Shown piece by piece: positions 1-6,590 of a DNA stretch of 6,925 bases. The position numbers and the translations under genes were made by a program. Under the pieces are notes generated by a model that saw only the letters and a program-made list of their open reading frames with translations, made no database searches and had not been told where the DNA came from. Origin of the DNA: Candidatus Babelota bacterium (lineage in GTDB: Bacteria; Babelota; Babeliae; Babelales; Babelaceae); the NCBI GenBank assembly GCA_003484685.1, contig DNBB01000010.1, positions 1-6,925 of the forward strand, read 5' to 3'. How positions within the stretch are numbered: position 1 is the stretch's first letter; each line of letters begins with the position of its first letter.

Positions 1-1080
1 CTGCTTCATAGTACGTACCATAAAATCAAGGTTATGGATACTTGCCAATGTATGCGCAATTGGTTCATGCGCCTTAAAAAGATGATGAAGATATGCGGCA
101 CTATATTGATTGGTTGGATATACGTTCGATATTGGTTCAAAGATGTTTTTCCATCGGCTTCTCGTGATGTTGATAGGCCCATCCTGGTGCAATAAAATGC
201 CATGACGTGCGCACTTGGTCGGGTAGGAGCTGTCAAAAGTGTCAATGCCTGCGGGAATGCACGCTGTGATAGATTCCAGATCACCAACCCCGAGTAAATG
301 AATCGAAAAGGCCGGATCAATTTGCTTAGCGGTATAGGTGCTAATGTGTGCGAGTTCTTTTCGATCTTTTCCCAGGCTGCCACCAATGGCAAAGCCATCA
401 AAATCAAGCTTTAAAAGTCGTTTGCAGCTTTCTAATCGAAGTTGTTCGTCAACACCGCCATGTACCACCGCGTACATATGTTGATGGCGTCGATCGCGTT
501 TGTGCGTTTCTAGAGAACGCTGCTCCCAACGATGGGTTCGTTCAAACGAATGGACAAGCTTTTTGTGATCAAGGTGGTATGGCGGAAGCTCATCGAGGGG
601 GATAATAATATCGGCGCCTAATTTTTTTTGTGCAATCACCGAAGATTCTGGGGTTAACAAGAGATGTGTACCATCTCGATAGGATCGAAAAATGACCCCT
701 TCTTCGGAGATCTTTAAAATAGCCCCTTCTTGTTTTTTTGTGCCACGACTTTTAATTTCGTTTGCTACTCCGCCATATGCCAGGCTGAATACCTGAAAGC
801 CTCCTGAATCCGTAATGATAGGTTGTTCTCGCTGCATAAATTTATGTAACCCGCCTGCTTGTTCTACGACTTCTGGCCCTGGATGAAGGAGCAAGTGGTA
901 GGTATTACAGAACATGAGTTGTGCATCGAGAGGATTGATATACATAGAATCAACCGCTTTGATAGCCGCATTGGTTGCGACTGGCACAAAGTTGGGTGTT
1001 TCGATTATTCCATGCGCAGTATGAATACGTCCAACTCGTGCACGGGACTTGCTTGATTGGTGAACAACTTCAAAAAACAT
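1..1080 (-). CDS. tgt: tRNA-guanine(34) transglycosylase, 3' end cut by window edge
   Basis: TGT exchanges guanine 34 of GUN-anticodon tRNAs for preQ1 or queuine in the cytoplasm. The window holds 360 codons without a stop, so only a short C-terminus of this roughly 370-400 residue family is missing. Visible landmarks are CNTYHLLLHPGPE near residues 58-70, the general base D91 in TDSGGFQVFSL, LDEL near 155, FAIGG at 230-234, the nucleophile D283 in FDSSYPTK, and YLHHL and SIHNL near the end. The usual zinc motif CxCxxC is absent: the aligned residues are S318, V320 and T323, while H349 is kept. The pocket also differs from E. coli and Zymomonas, with H207 for Gln, G237 for Val and D239 for Glu. 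The start is uncertain: an in-frame ATG at 1092 would add four residues (MGYP). It lies 20 bases behind the exported-protein gene and is probably the last visible gene of the operon. The TGT family is very likely; the exact substrate is inferred. Confidence 0.93.
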   Translation of the reverse strand, partial: MFFEVVHQSSKSRARVGRIHTAHGIIETPNFVPVATNAAIKAVDSMYINPLDAQLMFCNTYHLLLHPGPEVVEQAGGLHKFMQREQPIITDSGGFQVFSLAYGGVANEIKSRGTKKQEGAILKISEEGVIFRSYRDGTHLLLTPESSVIAQKKLGADIIIPLDELPPYHLDHKKLVHSFERTHRWEQRSLETHKRDRRHQHMYAVVHGGVDEQLRLESCKRLLKLDFDGFAIGGSLGKDRKELAHISTYTAKQIDPAFSIHLLGVGDLESITACIPAGIDTFDSSYPTKCARHGILLHQDGPINITRSRWKNIFEPISNVYPTNQYSAAYLHHLFKAHEPIAHTLASIHNLDFMVRTMKQ

Positions 1081-1100
1081 GGGATAGCCCATTCAACTCG

Positions 1101-2183
1101 TTAAAATGACTCTGGGAGCGGCATATTTTTTGTGCCAAATGAGTTTTCTTTAATCTTGCTCATCGCTTTTAAAAAATTTGCTGGATTATGGGCAAGGGAT
1201 TGGGGCGAGCAATAGCGTTCTTTTTTTTCTTGTGTTTTACAAAGAAGGGGAATCAATATGCTTTTTGTTTCCGTTGTGAGCGTTTCGCCAAACCATTTGG
1301 GATTGCTTTCAAATGTATTAACTTTTCGATATATGGTCTTGATGAGTTTGTTGCTATTTTTAAGTCGCGTAATGCATTCAACAAGAACTCCATCAATAAA
1401 GTGTGCTTCATAACATGGGAAGGCTTTTTTTTGATCTTGAACAGTCCAAACAGTTTCTGAGACTTGGGCGTTTTTTGCGTCAGTACGTTTTTGCGCATAT
1501 ATGGTTTTTTTGGTGACGCTTCGGTTTTGCTGGGTACGCGTGGTAATAGCCGGGATAATTTTGCCATTTTTTAGAGTGAATTCAAAAGTTGGCAGGTCTT
1601 CTTCTTGTAAAAACAATGGGTCTCGTTTATTGGATAGTGTTTTTGCGACTTTTTCTAGTTCTTTTAATTGAATTGTACAGTCGGTTAATTCGCTCAGCGA
1701 GGGGCTATTAAGGATAAGTTTTGTAGTTTTTTTCTTGGTGTTAATTTTGCATAGGAGCTTGTGCTTTTTGGCTTTTTTGAGTGAGTTTTTGCTTGGGTGC
1801 CCCCTATTTAGAAGGCTTTCTTTATTTTTAACTTTGATGGTGTTGTTGATGTGGTCCCATGCCCAGACAAAAAGGTCGTTATAGGAGCTCCCCTTGTTGG
1901 GTTTTGAATATTTTACCCAGACTGGAGCGAGATTTTTGAAGATAAAGGTGAATTTTGAATTTTCTGATTTAAACGTCCAGTAAGGTAGGTTTTTATGATT
2001 TTCTTCCTCAATACATACTTCTTCCCACGCACAAAATTCTTCTCCTTGTAGTGCGTTCTGGGCTAAATGGCTTGGGCTATAGGTTTTTTTTATGCTGCGA
2101 TCGAGGTTCGATTCGATAAAGGCACCGTGCAAGCCAAATGCAATGAAAAGGAAAGGCGTGAAAAGGAGTGTTGTTTTCTTCAT
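1101..2183 (-). CDS. Exported eight-cysteine protein of unknown function
   Basis: I do not recognise a family. The 360-residue product starts MKKTTLLF, followed by a hydrophobic stretch to about residue 21 that looks like a Sec signal peptide; cleavage near residues 17-21 is likely, but no site is clean. The mature part is lysine-rich and has eight cysteines (51, 57, 145, 169, 257, 270, 315, 325). Such an even number could form disulfides outside the cytoplasm. Tryptophans cluster in the first third (53, 69, 89, 107, 109). The basic stretch at about 131-155 (KKAKKHK, KINTKKKTTK) looks exposed or linker-like. No transmembrane segment is seen after the signal. The gene sits 42 bases behind cdsA and 20 bases ahead of tgt in the same direction, so it is probably cotranscribed with them. 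A weak AAGG lies about 8 bases before the ATG. Periplasm, outer membrane surface or secretion to a host are all possible destinations. Confidence 0.8.
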   Translation of the reverse strand: MKKTTLLFTPFLFIAFGLHGAFIESNLDRSIKKTYSPSHLAQNALQGEEFCAWEEVCIEEENHKNLPYWTFKSENSKFTFIFKNLAPVWVKYSKPNKGSSYNDLFVWAWDHINNTIKVKNKESLLNRGHPSKNSLKKAKKHKLLCKINTKKKTTKLILNSPSLSELTDCTIQLKELEKVAKTLSNKRDPLFLQEEDLPTFEFTLKNGKIIPAITTRTQQNRSVTKKTIYAQKRTDAKNAQVSETVWTVQDQKKAFPCYEAHFIDGVLVECITRLKNSNKLIKTIYRKVNTFESNPKWFGETLTTETKSILIPLLCKTQEKKERYCSPQSLAHNPANFLKAMSKIKENSFGTKNMPLPESF

Positions 2184-2225
2184 GGAAAAAACCTTGCTCT
2201 TATTTTAAGACGTGTGAGTTTTTAT

Positions 2226-2846
2226 TTAAATTATAGCAAAGATTGCAAGAAGTGTTGGGGCTACAAACAAAATACTGTCAAAACGATCAAGAAAACCGCC
2301 ATGTCCAGGTAGAACAGCACCACAATCCTTGATACCTGACTTGCGCTTTAAAATAGAGACAAAAAGATCGCCAATGAGCGCGGCGATATCGCAAATAAGT
2401 ACAATGATAAGAGCTTTTAAGCGTGATTGCAGGCTGATCATGTACAATGGGGGAAGCATGAGAGTAAGTAGCGAGAGCGCTATGCCGCCCAATACGCCTT
2501 CCCATGTTTTTTTTGGGCTGATGCGTGGCGCAAGTTTATGTTTTCCAAAGAGCGATCCAAAGATGTAAGCACCGGTGTCAAAACTCATCGCCAAGACAAA
2601 AATAACTAAAACAAGGGAGCGTTGCGATGTTGTTTGGTTGGCAAGAATTAAAAGCAAGAAGGGGAAAATTGGGTACCATGGGGTGAGCTTGGTGGTGCCA
2701 AGACGTGGCCATTCGAAGATAAGGATAGCGCCAAGAATGCTGAGCAAGAAGAGTGAAAAAAGAACAGGCGGTAAAAAGAAAAACGAGTAACCAAGAAGTG
2801 CTATAAGCAGTAACCCTGAACAGGTTCGCATAAGCAAAGAACTCAT
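2226..2846 (-). CDS. cdsA: Phosphatidate cytidylyltransferase (CDP-diacylglycerol synthase), short form
   Basis: CdsA makes CDP-diacylglycerol from phosphatidic acid and CTP, the branch point for membrane phospholipids, in the inner membrane. The diagnostic C-terminal signature is complete at residues 164-190: S-I-L-K-R, then KD at 173-174, LPGHGG at 179-184 and D-R-F-D at 187-190. Other family landmarks are DTGAY at 90-94, SPKKTWEG at 110-117 and the Asp of IGD at 160. Hydrophobic segments lie near 10-25, 26-45, 58-70, 77-90, 119-138, 145-163 and 191-206. At 206 residues it is shorter than the 285-residue E. coli enzyme; the reduction is on the N-terminal side and the catalytic half is intact. 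The ATG overlaps the yraN stop (ATGA), and GGAGG at 2858-2854 lies 7 bases before the start, which suggests translational coupling. The identification is firm. Confidence 0.95.
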   Translation of the reverse strand: MSSLLMRTCSGLLLIALLGYSFFFLPPVLFSLFLLSILGAILIFEWPRLGTTKLTPWYPIFPFLLLILANQTTSQRSLVLVIFVLAMSFDTGAYIFGSLFGKHKLAPRISPKKTWEGVLGGIALSLLTLMLPPLYMISLQSRLKALIIVLICDIAALIGDLFVSILKRKSGIKDCGAVLPGHGGFLDRFDSILFVAPTLLAIFAII

Positions 2847-3232
2847 ATAATTGCCTCCGTAGTTACGGAAAACGCATTGGGAATGTATCTGATGGCAAAG
2901 CTTACGCCTATTGGGTTGACTAATGCAACATCAAAGCGGGTATTTTTGTTGCGGGGCCATTTGGTTTTGTAGTTGTACTCGAGTGCTGCCTTGATAATGG
3001 ACTGTTGTTTTTTGTATGTAATCACGCACGAAGATGCAAAATATTCTCGGCTGCGTGTTTTTACTTCAACAAAAATGCGGGTGTTCTGATCTTCGGCAAT
3101 GATATCTATCTCGCCGTGGCGGGCATAAAAATTGGTTGCCACGACGCGATATCCCTGCTGCTGCAAAAAATCAGCAGCGGCCTGTTCTCCGGCGAAGCCC
3201 AGTGGCTTGTTAGCTCTAGAGGGAAGCCTCAT
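2843..3232 (-). CDS. yraN: YraN/UPF0102 family protein, endonuclease-like fold
   Basis: This 129-residue protein has the normal length of the UPF0102 family, whose members have a PD-(D/E)xK nuclease-like (Holliday-junction-resolvase-like) fold and no firmly settled role. The family pattern is clear: GFAGEQAAADFL at 12-23 with conserved E16, GYRVVATN at 27-34, GEIDII at 40-45 (E41, D43), FVEVKTR at 54-60 (E56, K58), and RFDVALV at 99-105. All putative metal-binding acids are present, so a nuclease activity remains possible. It begins 3 bases after the lipoprotein stop and ends in an ATGA overlap with cdsA, so it is an internal operon gene. The partnership with a lipoprotein and cdsA says nothing specific about its function. 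The start is fixed by the tight spacing to the upstream gene. Confidence 0.92.
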   Translation of the reverse strand: MRLPSRANKPLGFAGEQAAADFLQQQGYRVVATNFYARHGEIDIIAEDQNTRIFVEVKTRSREYFASSCVITYKKQQSIIKAALEYNYKTKWPRNKNTRFDVALVNPIGVSFAIRYIPNAFSVTTEAII

Positions 3233-3235
3233 GTG

Positions 3236-4114
3236 TTAGCCTTGGATCAAGTTTTTAATTGTTTGAATAATGTTTTCAACCTGTCCGACTTGTTCGTCAG
3301 GCGTAGAATCGGTACTGCTTTCTATTGCTGTTACTTCGTTTGCAAGTTGTTCAAGTGTCTTTTGAGTTGGTGCGGTGAGTAGGCGTGGTTCAGGCTGGGT
3401 GTTTAGCGTGGTGATTGCCAAACGTGTTGTGTTAATTGCAGCTCGAAGAGACGGCGATTTTTGAGAATACCGGTATCGTGTTGCATAAAATGTTGCCTTG
3501 TTGAGCGCTTTAGTCATCAAAAGATTTTGTGCCATATGAATAAGTTTTATTAGCTCTTCCTTTTCTTGCTTAGAGAGGCCATCCCTTTCTTCTTTGATTT
3601 CCTCACGATAAAGTTCATACCCGTTTGAAAGGGCCTTTTCGGCCTTGCTCAGGTCGCGCTCTGGAGATTGGTTCTGTTCGAGTCTGACTTTGATTAGTTG
3701 AAGCTTTTTCTTGGGTGTTTCGAGGTTGCCTGGATACATGGTGCAATATTCTTCAAGCAGTGTCTCAGCTTCTTCGTACAGCCCTAACGTGATTTTTAGG
3801 CTGCTTAATTCGGTAAGGAGTGGTTCAAGTTGTGATTGATCGGGGGTAAGTAGAATGAGACGTTCAAGCACGGCTGCAAGGTGAGGGAGGCGATTGTTGT
3901 CTTTGTAATATTTGTAGGCGCCCCATGCCTCGTCTAATGAAAGCTCGGAGATTTTTTTGGACGACCAGGGCGAGGTTACGGCAGGAGTTTGAGTTACTTC
4001 TTTGGTTTTGATTCGGGTTTTTTGACTTTGGCGATGGGTGCATGCAGGTACGAGGCATAGAGTGAGTAAAAAAAACATGCTAGCCTGAGGAATGAATGTG
4101 CAGGTATGTTTCAT
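3236..4114 (-). CDS. Putative lipoprotein with helical (TPR-like) repeats
   Basis: The 292-residue product starts MKHTCTF, then a hydrophobic core FFLLTLCLVPAC ending at C25, which looks like a lipoprotein signal. The proline at -2 is off-consensus, so lipidation is likely but not certain. The mature chain is almost wholly helical: a Ser/Thr/Lys-rich linker to about residue 50, then amphipathic helices that look like degenerate TPRs (for example LGLYEEAETLLEEYCTMYPG near 110-130), then a charged helix-rich region at about 140-215 (EEIKEERDGLSKQEKEELI) and an acidic tail. TPR lipoproteins often scaffold envelope complexes such as BAM or pilus assembly, but I see nothing that picks one out. The reading frame is open upstream to 4246, but that part has no signal peptide and overlaps the pilB start region, so the ATG at 4114 is preferred. 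No strong Shine-Dalgarno precedes it. It is probably the first gene of the operon and diverges from pilB. Confidence 0.8.
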   Translation of the reverse strand: MKHTCTFIPQASMFFLLTLCLVPACTHRQSQKTRIKTKEVTQTPAVTSPWSSKKISELSLDEAWGAYKYYKDNNRLPHLAAVLERLILLTPDQSQLEPLLTELSSLKITLGLYEEAETLLEEYCTMYPGNLETPKKKLQLIKVRLEQNQSPERDLSKAEKALSNGYELYREEIKEERDGLSKQEKEELIKLIHMAQNLLMTKALNKATFYATRYRYSQKSPSLRAAINTTRLAITTLNTQPEPRLLTAPTQKTLEQLANEVTAIESSTDSTPDEQVGQVENIIQTIKNLIQG

Positions 4115-4126
4115 GATGAACAATAG

Positions 4127-4150
4127 TTTCGATGCAAAAGCTACAGCATA
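4127..4150 (-). promoter_or_regulatory. Possible extended -10 promoter for the lipoprotein operon
   Basis: On the minus strand TGTTATGCT (about 4153-4145) fits an extended -10 element, and it would start transcription a few bases further on, ahead of the ATG at 4114. No convincing -35 is present. It is the only plausible promoter seen in the divergent region for the five-gene operon, and it is weak evidence. Confidence 0.25.
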
Positions 4151-4165
4151 ACAGTACAAAACTGT
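4151..4165. promoter_or_regulatory. Short inverted repeat between the divergent genes
   Basis: ACAGT, five bases, ACTGT forms a 5-bp inverted repeat in the middle of the intergenic region between the lipoprotein operon and pilB. It overlaps a TATCAT (4165-4170) that could serve as a plus-strand -10 and abuts the minus-strand TATGCT. The position would suit an operator controlling both directions, but arms this short also arise by chance. Confidence 0.2.
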
Positions 4166-4226
4166 ATCATCTTTCACCAGATGAGGCAAGCTGCATGTAC
4201 CAGATCCAGGGGCCCGGAAAACGTAT

Positions 4227-4230
4227 GGAG
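4227..4230 (+). promoter_or_regulatory. Shine-Dalgarno that decides the pilB start
   Basis: GGAG lies 7 bases before the ATG at 4238. The alternative in-frame ATG at 4181 has no such element, which supports MEQRSIAE as the true N-terminus. Confidence 0.75.
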
Positions 4231-4237
4231 AAAACAT

Positions 4238-5938
4238 ATGGAACAACGATCCATAGCAGAAATATTACTCGAAAATAAGAGTGCAACTTCTGCGCAAATC
4301 CAAGAGTGGATTGCAGCTGCGGCTGAGGAGGGTATTAGCTTTGAGGAATATGTTCAGCTCAAAAATTTGGTCGCAGAAGATCAGCTTGCGCAAGCATTTG
4401 GTCAAAAGTTTGATCTTTCCGTATATCAAACAATTCTCGAAAAGATGGCTGATCCAGAGTTATTGGCTCATGTCTCACTTCCCTTTTTGCGTAAAAACGC
4501 AGTTATGCCAGTTGTCGTTGATGGCAACCATGTTTTGATAACGGCTAATCCATATAATATCCAAGCACTAGATGAGCTAGCTCTTGTTGTAGGCCGTGCT
4601 CCGCAAGCAATTGCCCCACGCTCTGCTATTGTAGACGCGATCAATCGTTATTATCCCCTCGAGGGCGCGAAAGAGATGATTGAGGAGCTTCAAGAGGAGC
4701 AAGAATCAATCACGGGCGCCGAAGATTTGGGCGCAATTGAAGAAGAAGATATATTGGGTATGGTGAGCGATGCGCCAATTATCAAATTGGTTAATCATAT
4801 CCTTTACCAAGCGGTCAAGCGGGGCGCTTCTGATGTTCACATTGAGCCTTTTGAAAAAGAGGTTCGCGTGCGTTACCGTATTGATGGTGTTTTGTATAAT
4901 GCTATGACGCCACCAAAGCGCTTGCAAGGCGCAATTGTCTCGCGCCTTAAAGTCATGTCTAACCTTAATATTGCAGAAAAAAGACAACCCCAGGATGGCC
5001 GTATTCAAATTAAAATTGCTGATCGTGCGATTGACATTCGTGTCTCCATTTTGCCGGTTGCCTACGGTGAGCGCGTTGTTATGCGTCTTTTGGATAAAAG
5101 TAAGACGTTTGGGAATCTTGATAAGATTGGCCTTTCGCCACGGGATTACAAGGTTGTGGAGCAGGGCATGCATGAGCCTAATGGTATCTTGTTGTTGACT
5201 GGTCCAACCGGTTCAGGTAAAACCTCGACGCTGTATTCGATCTTGGGTGAGTTGAATCAACCCGATGTAAATATCATTACGGTTGAAGATCCGGTTGAAT
5301 ACCAAATGAAAGGGATTGGGCAGGTGCAGGTTCGCGAACAGGTGGGTCTTACGTTTGCTGCCGCTTTGCGTTCGATTTTGCGTCAGGATCCCGATATTAT
5401 CATGATCGGTGAAACGCGTGATCAAGAGACGGCACAAATTGCAATTCAATCAGCGCTGACGGGACACTTAGTCTTGAGTACGTTACATACCAATAGTGCA
5501 GCAGCAAGTATAACTCGATTAATTGACATGGGAATTGAACCCTTCTTGATCGCATCATCAGTGACAGTAGTTATTGCGCAACGTCTGGTTCGACGGTTGT
5601 GCGATGCATGCAAACAAGAATATCGACCAGAACTTGATGTATTGGAGCAGGTAGGGCTTACCGTAGAATCGGCAAAAAATATGAAGTTTTATCGAGCAGT
5701 TGGGTGCGAGGCGTGCCTTAATCTTGGATATAAGGGGCGTTTGGCGATTTTTGAAGTAATGCAGATGACGACTGGGATCATGCATTTAACCCTTGCGCGT
5801 TCTGAAACTGCGCAAATACAAGAACAAGCACGCAAAGATGGCATGAGTCTTTTATTGGAAGATGGTTTGCGTAAAGCGTCATTAGGCTTAACAACGATAG
5901 ACGAAGTCCTTTCAGTTGCCACACTGGGGCAGGGGTAA
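4238..5938 (+). CDS. pilB: PilB/GspE-type secretion ATPase (type IV pilus assembly or type II secretion)
   Basis: This is the cytoplasmic hexameric ATPase that powers pilus or pseudopilus extension. The 566 residues match P. aeruginosa PilB in length. In order: an N-terminal T2SSE_N-type domain (about 1-150), an acidic linker (EELQEEQE), then the core with the Asp box SDVHIEP at 198-204, Walker A GPTGSGKTS at 322-330 (K328), Walker B region DPDIIMIGETRD at 384-395 (E392), and His-box residues H410 and H417 in GHLVLSTLHT. A four-cysteine zinc motif follows: C455/C458 and C490/C493, then GYKGR. All catalytic parts are intact. The start at 4238 is chosen for its Shine-Dalgarno; an in-frame ATG at 4181 would add 19 unlikely residues. 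No pilC, pilT or pilin gene adjoins it here. PilB is preferred over GspE or ComGA, but sequence reading alone cannot settle the system. Confidence 0.95.
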   Translation: MEQRSIAEILLENKSATSAQIQEWIAAAAEEGISFEEYVQLKNLVAEDQLAQAFGQKFDLSVYQTILEKMADPELLAHVSLPFLRKNAVMPVVVDGNHVLITANPYNIQALDELALVVGRAPQAIAPRSAIVDAINRYYPLEGAKEMIEELQEEQESITGAEDLGAIEEEDILGMVSDAPIIKLVNHILYQAVKRGASDVHIEPFEKEVRVRYRIDGVLYNAMTPPKRLQGAIVSRLKVMSNLNIAEKRQPQDGRIQIKIADRAIDIRVSILPVAYGERVVMRLLDKSKTFGNLDKIGLSPRDYKVVEQGMHEPNGILLLTGPTGSGKTSTLYSILGELNQPDVNIITVEDPVEYQMKGIGQVQVREQVGLTFAAALRSILRQDPDIIMIGETRDQETAQIAIQSALTGHLVLSTLHTNSAAASITRLIDMGIEPFLIASSVTVVIAQRLVRRLCDACKQEYRPELDVLEQVGLTVESAKNMKFYRAVGCEACLNLGYKGRLAIFEVMQMTTGIMHLTLARSETAQIQEQARKDGMSLLLEDGLRKASLGLTTIDEVLSVATLGQG

Positions 5939-5990
5939 ACAAAAAATAACCGTAAGCGGCAACCAACAACTGGCTACCGCTTACGGTTAT
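5937..5990 (-). terminator. Hairpin terminator between convergent genes
   Basis: A perfect 14-bp inverted repeat (5946-5959 with 5977-5990) encloses a 17-base loop. Read on the minus strand the stem is followed by TTTTTGTTT (5945-5937), a proper U-tract, so it should terminate the small exported protein gene. On the plus strand the stem is followed by GCATGGTG, with no T-run, so termination of pilB there would be weaker or need another factor. The U-tract side touches the pilB stop codon. Confidence 0.8.
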
Positions 5991-6004
5991 GCATGGTGTG
6001 ATGC

Positions 6005-6469
6005 TTAATCTTCGCCGTGTATCTCAAGTAGTTCTTCAATTTTTATATACAGATCAGTTCCCTTAGGAATGTGTTTTAGAAGCTCAAGCAGTTTAGTGCG
6101 GAGGTTCTTTTTGTATTTCTCGATGTTTTCCTTGCCTGAACTTTTTGCTCTTTTGTATCCAAGGACCGCGGCAATGGCGAGCACACTGGCTTCAACCGCT
6201 CCGGCAGCTGCAACGCCAAGCGCTACGGTGAGTGTATTGCCGATTAATGGGTGTTGCATAGGTAACTGATCAAACCAATGAATTAACAGTTTAGTGCGTA
6301 ACCATAGCTGGCGGAGCGAAATTGTGGTTTCTTTGCGCGCATGTTCGACCACGTCTGCTGCCTTGTGTTCGGGAGAATGTTTTTCTGCAGCGTATGCAGA
6401 AGAGAAACTGCTTGATAGAGAAAGAAACAATAAAAATAACGCAGAAATGTTCTTGTAGCGTGTGCACAT
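6005..6469 (-). CDS. Small exported protein with a glycine/alanine-rich transmembrane segment
   Basis: No family is recognised in this 154-residue protein. Residues 1-27 look like a Sec signal peptide (MCTRYKN, hydrophobic core, SSAYA with cleavage near 27/28). A polar, histidine-containing region to about 50 is followed by an amphipathic Trp-containing helix (LRQLWLRTKLLIHWF, 52-66), then a long small-residue hydrophobic segment at about 77-105 (LGVAAAGAVEASVLAIAAVLG) with one Glu at 93. The rest is a basic helix (YKRAKSSGKENIEKYKKNLR) and an acidic C-terminus. A protein anchored in the inner membrane after signal removal, or inserted into another membrane, would fit. The start has AGGG about 7 bases upstream; an overlapping out-of-frame ATG just before it is not credible. 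It has its own promoter and a 17-codon upstream frame, and is followed by a good terminator. Confidence 0.75.
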   Translation of the reverse strand: MCTRYKNISALFLLFLSLSSSFSSAYAAEKHSPEHKAADVVEHARKETTISLRQLWLRTKLLIHWFDQLPMQHPLIGNTLTVALGVAAAGAVEASVLAIAAVLGYKRAKSSGKENIEKYKKNLRTKLLELLKHIPKGTDLYIKIEELLEIHGED

Positions 6470-6490
6470 GACATGCCCTTTCGCAGCTCA

Positions 6491-6545
6491 GGCGACGGCC
6501 TAACCGCGTGTGCAGGTGCAAAACGTCGGCGTCAGCCTATCGCGT
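6491..6545. repeat. Imperfect direct repeat in a GC-rich leader block
   Basis: Two copies of a similar word lie about 37 bases apart: GGCGACGGCCTAACCGCGT at 6491-6509 and GGCGTCAGCCTATCGCGT at 6528-6545. They differ at a few positions and by one base in length. The block of about 63 bases around them is roughly two-thirds G+C by hand count, well above its AT-rich surroundings. It lies in the 5' leader of the small exported protein, between its upstream frame and its start codon and partly over that frame's end. Binding sites for a regulator or RNA structure are both possible. Confidence 0.5.
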
Positions 6546-6590
6546 TGAAAAATAATGATGATTTTGTCGAGGTTTCTGGTCGGTAGACAT
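6537..6590 (-). CDS. 17-residue upstream reading frame (possible leader peptide)
   Basis: A GGAGG at 6599-6595 lies four bases before an ATG at 6590, which opens a 17-codon frame ending in TAG: MSTDQKPRQNHHYFSTR. Its Shine-Dalgarno is the strongest in the right half of the window, although the spacing is short. It lies about 32 bases after the predicted transcription start and 67 bases before the ATG of the small exported protein, on the same strand. Two adjacent His codons followed by Tyr and Phe are its only compositional feature. It could be a leader peptide, a translated small protein or chance. It is not in frame with the next gene. Confidence 0.4.
   Translation of the reverse strand: MSTDQKPRQNHHYFSTR

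Noticed and set aside
6..605. Open frames on both strands overlapping the transglycosylase region
   Set aside because: They lie in other frames over a gene whose conserved motifs are plain; their translations have no domain-like features.
4149..4167. LexA-type SOS box in the divergent region
   Set aside because: The half-sites are ACAGT and ACTGT with a five-base gap, which is neither the E. coli CTG-N10-CAG form nor the Gram-positive form.
4181..4237. A 19-residue N-terminal extension of PilB from an ATG at 4181
   Set aside because: No ribosome site precedes it and the residues do not resemble a PilB N-terminus; the ATG at 4238 has GGAG at good spacing and gives the usual 566 residues.
4115..4246. 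A 44-residue N-terminal extension of the lipoprotein (open frame up to 4246)
   Set aside because: The extension has no signal features, runs across the divergent promoter region and over the pilB start, and would bury the lipoprotein signal inside the protein.
6494..6510. Integron attC-like core word GCCTAAC
   Set aside because: There is no matching GTTRRRY partner at the other end, no integrase and no cassette structure; a seven-base word alone is chance.
6291..6521. An open minus-strand frame from a TTG at about 6521
   Set aside because: It overlaps the signal-peptide protein in another frame, lacks a ribosome site, and its Cys/Arg/His-rich translation looks like a frame shadow.
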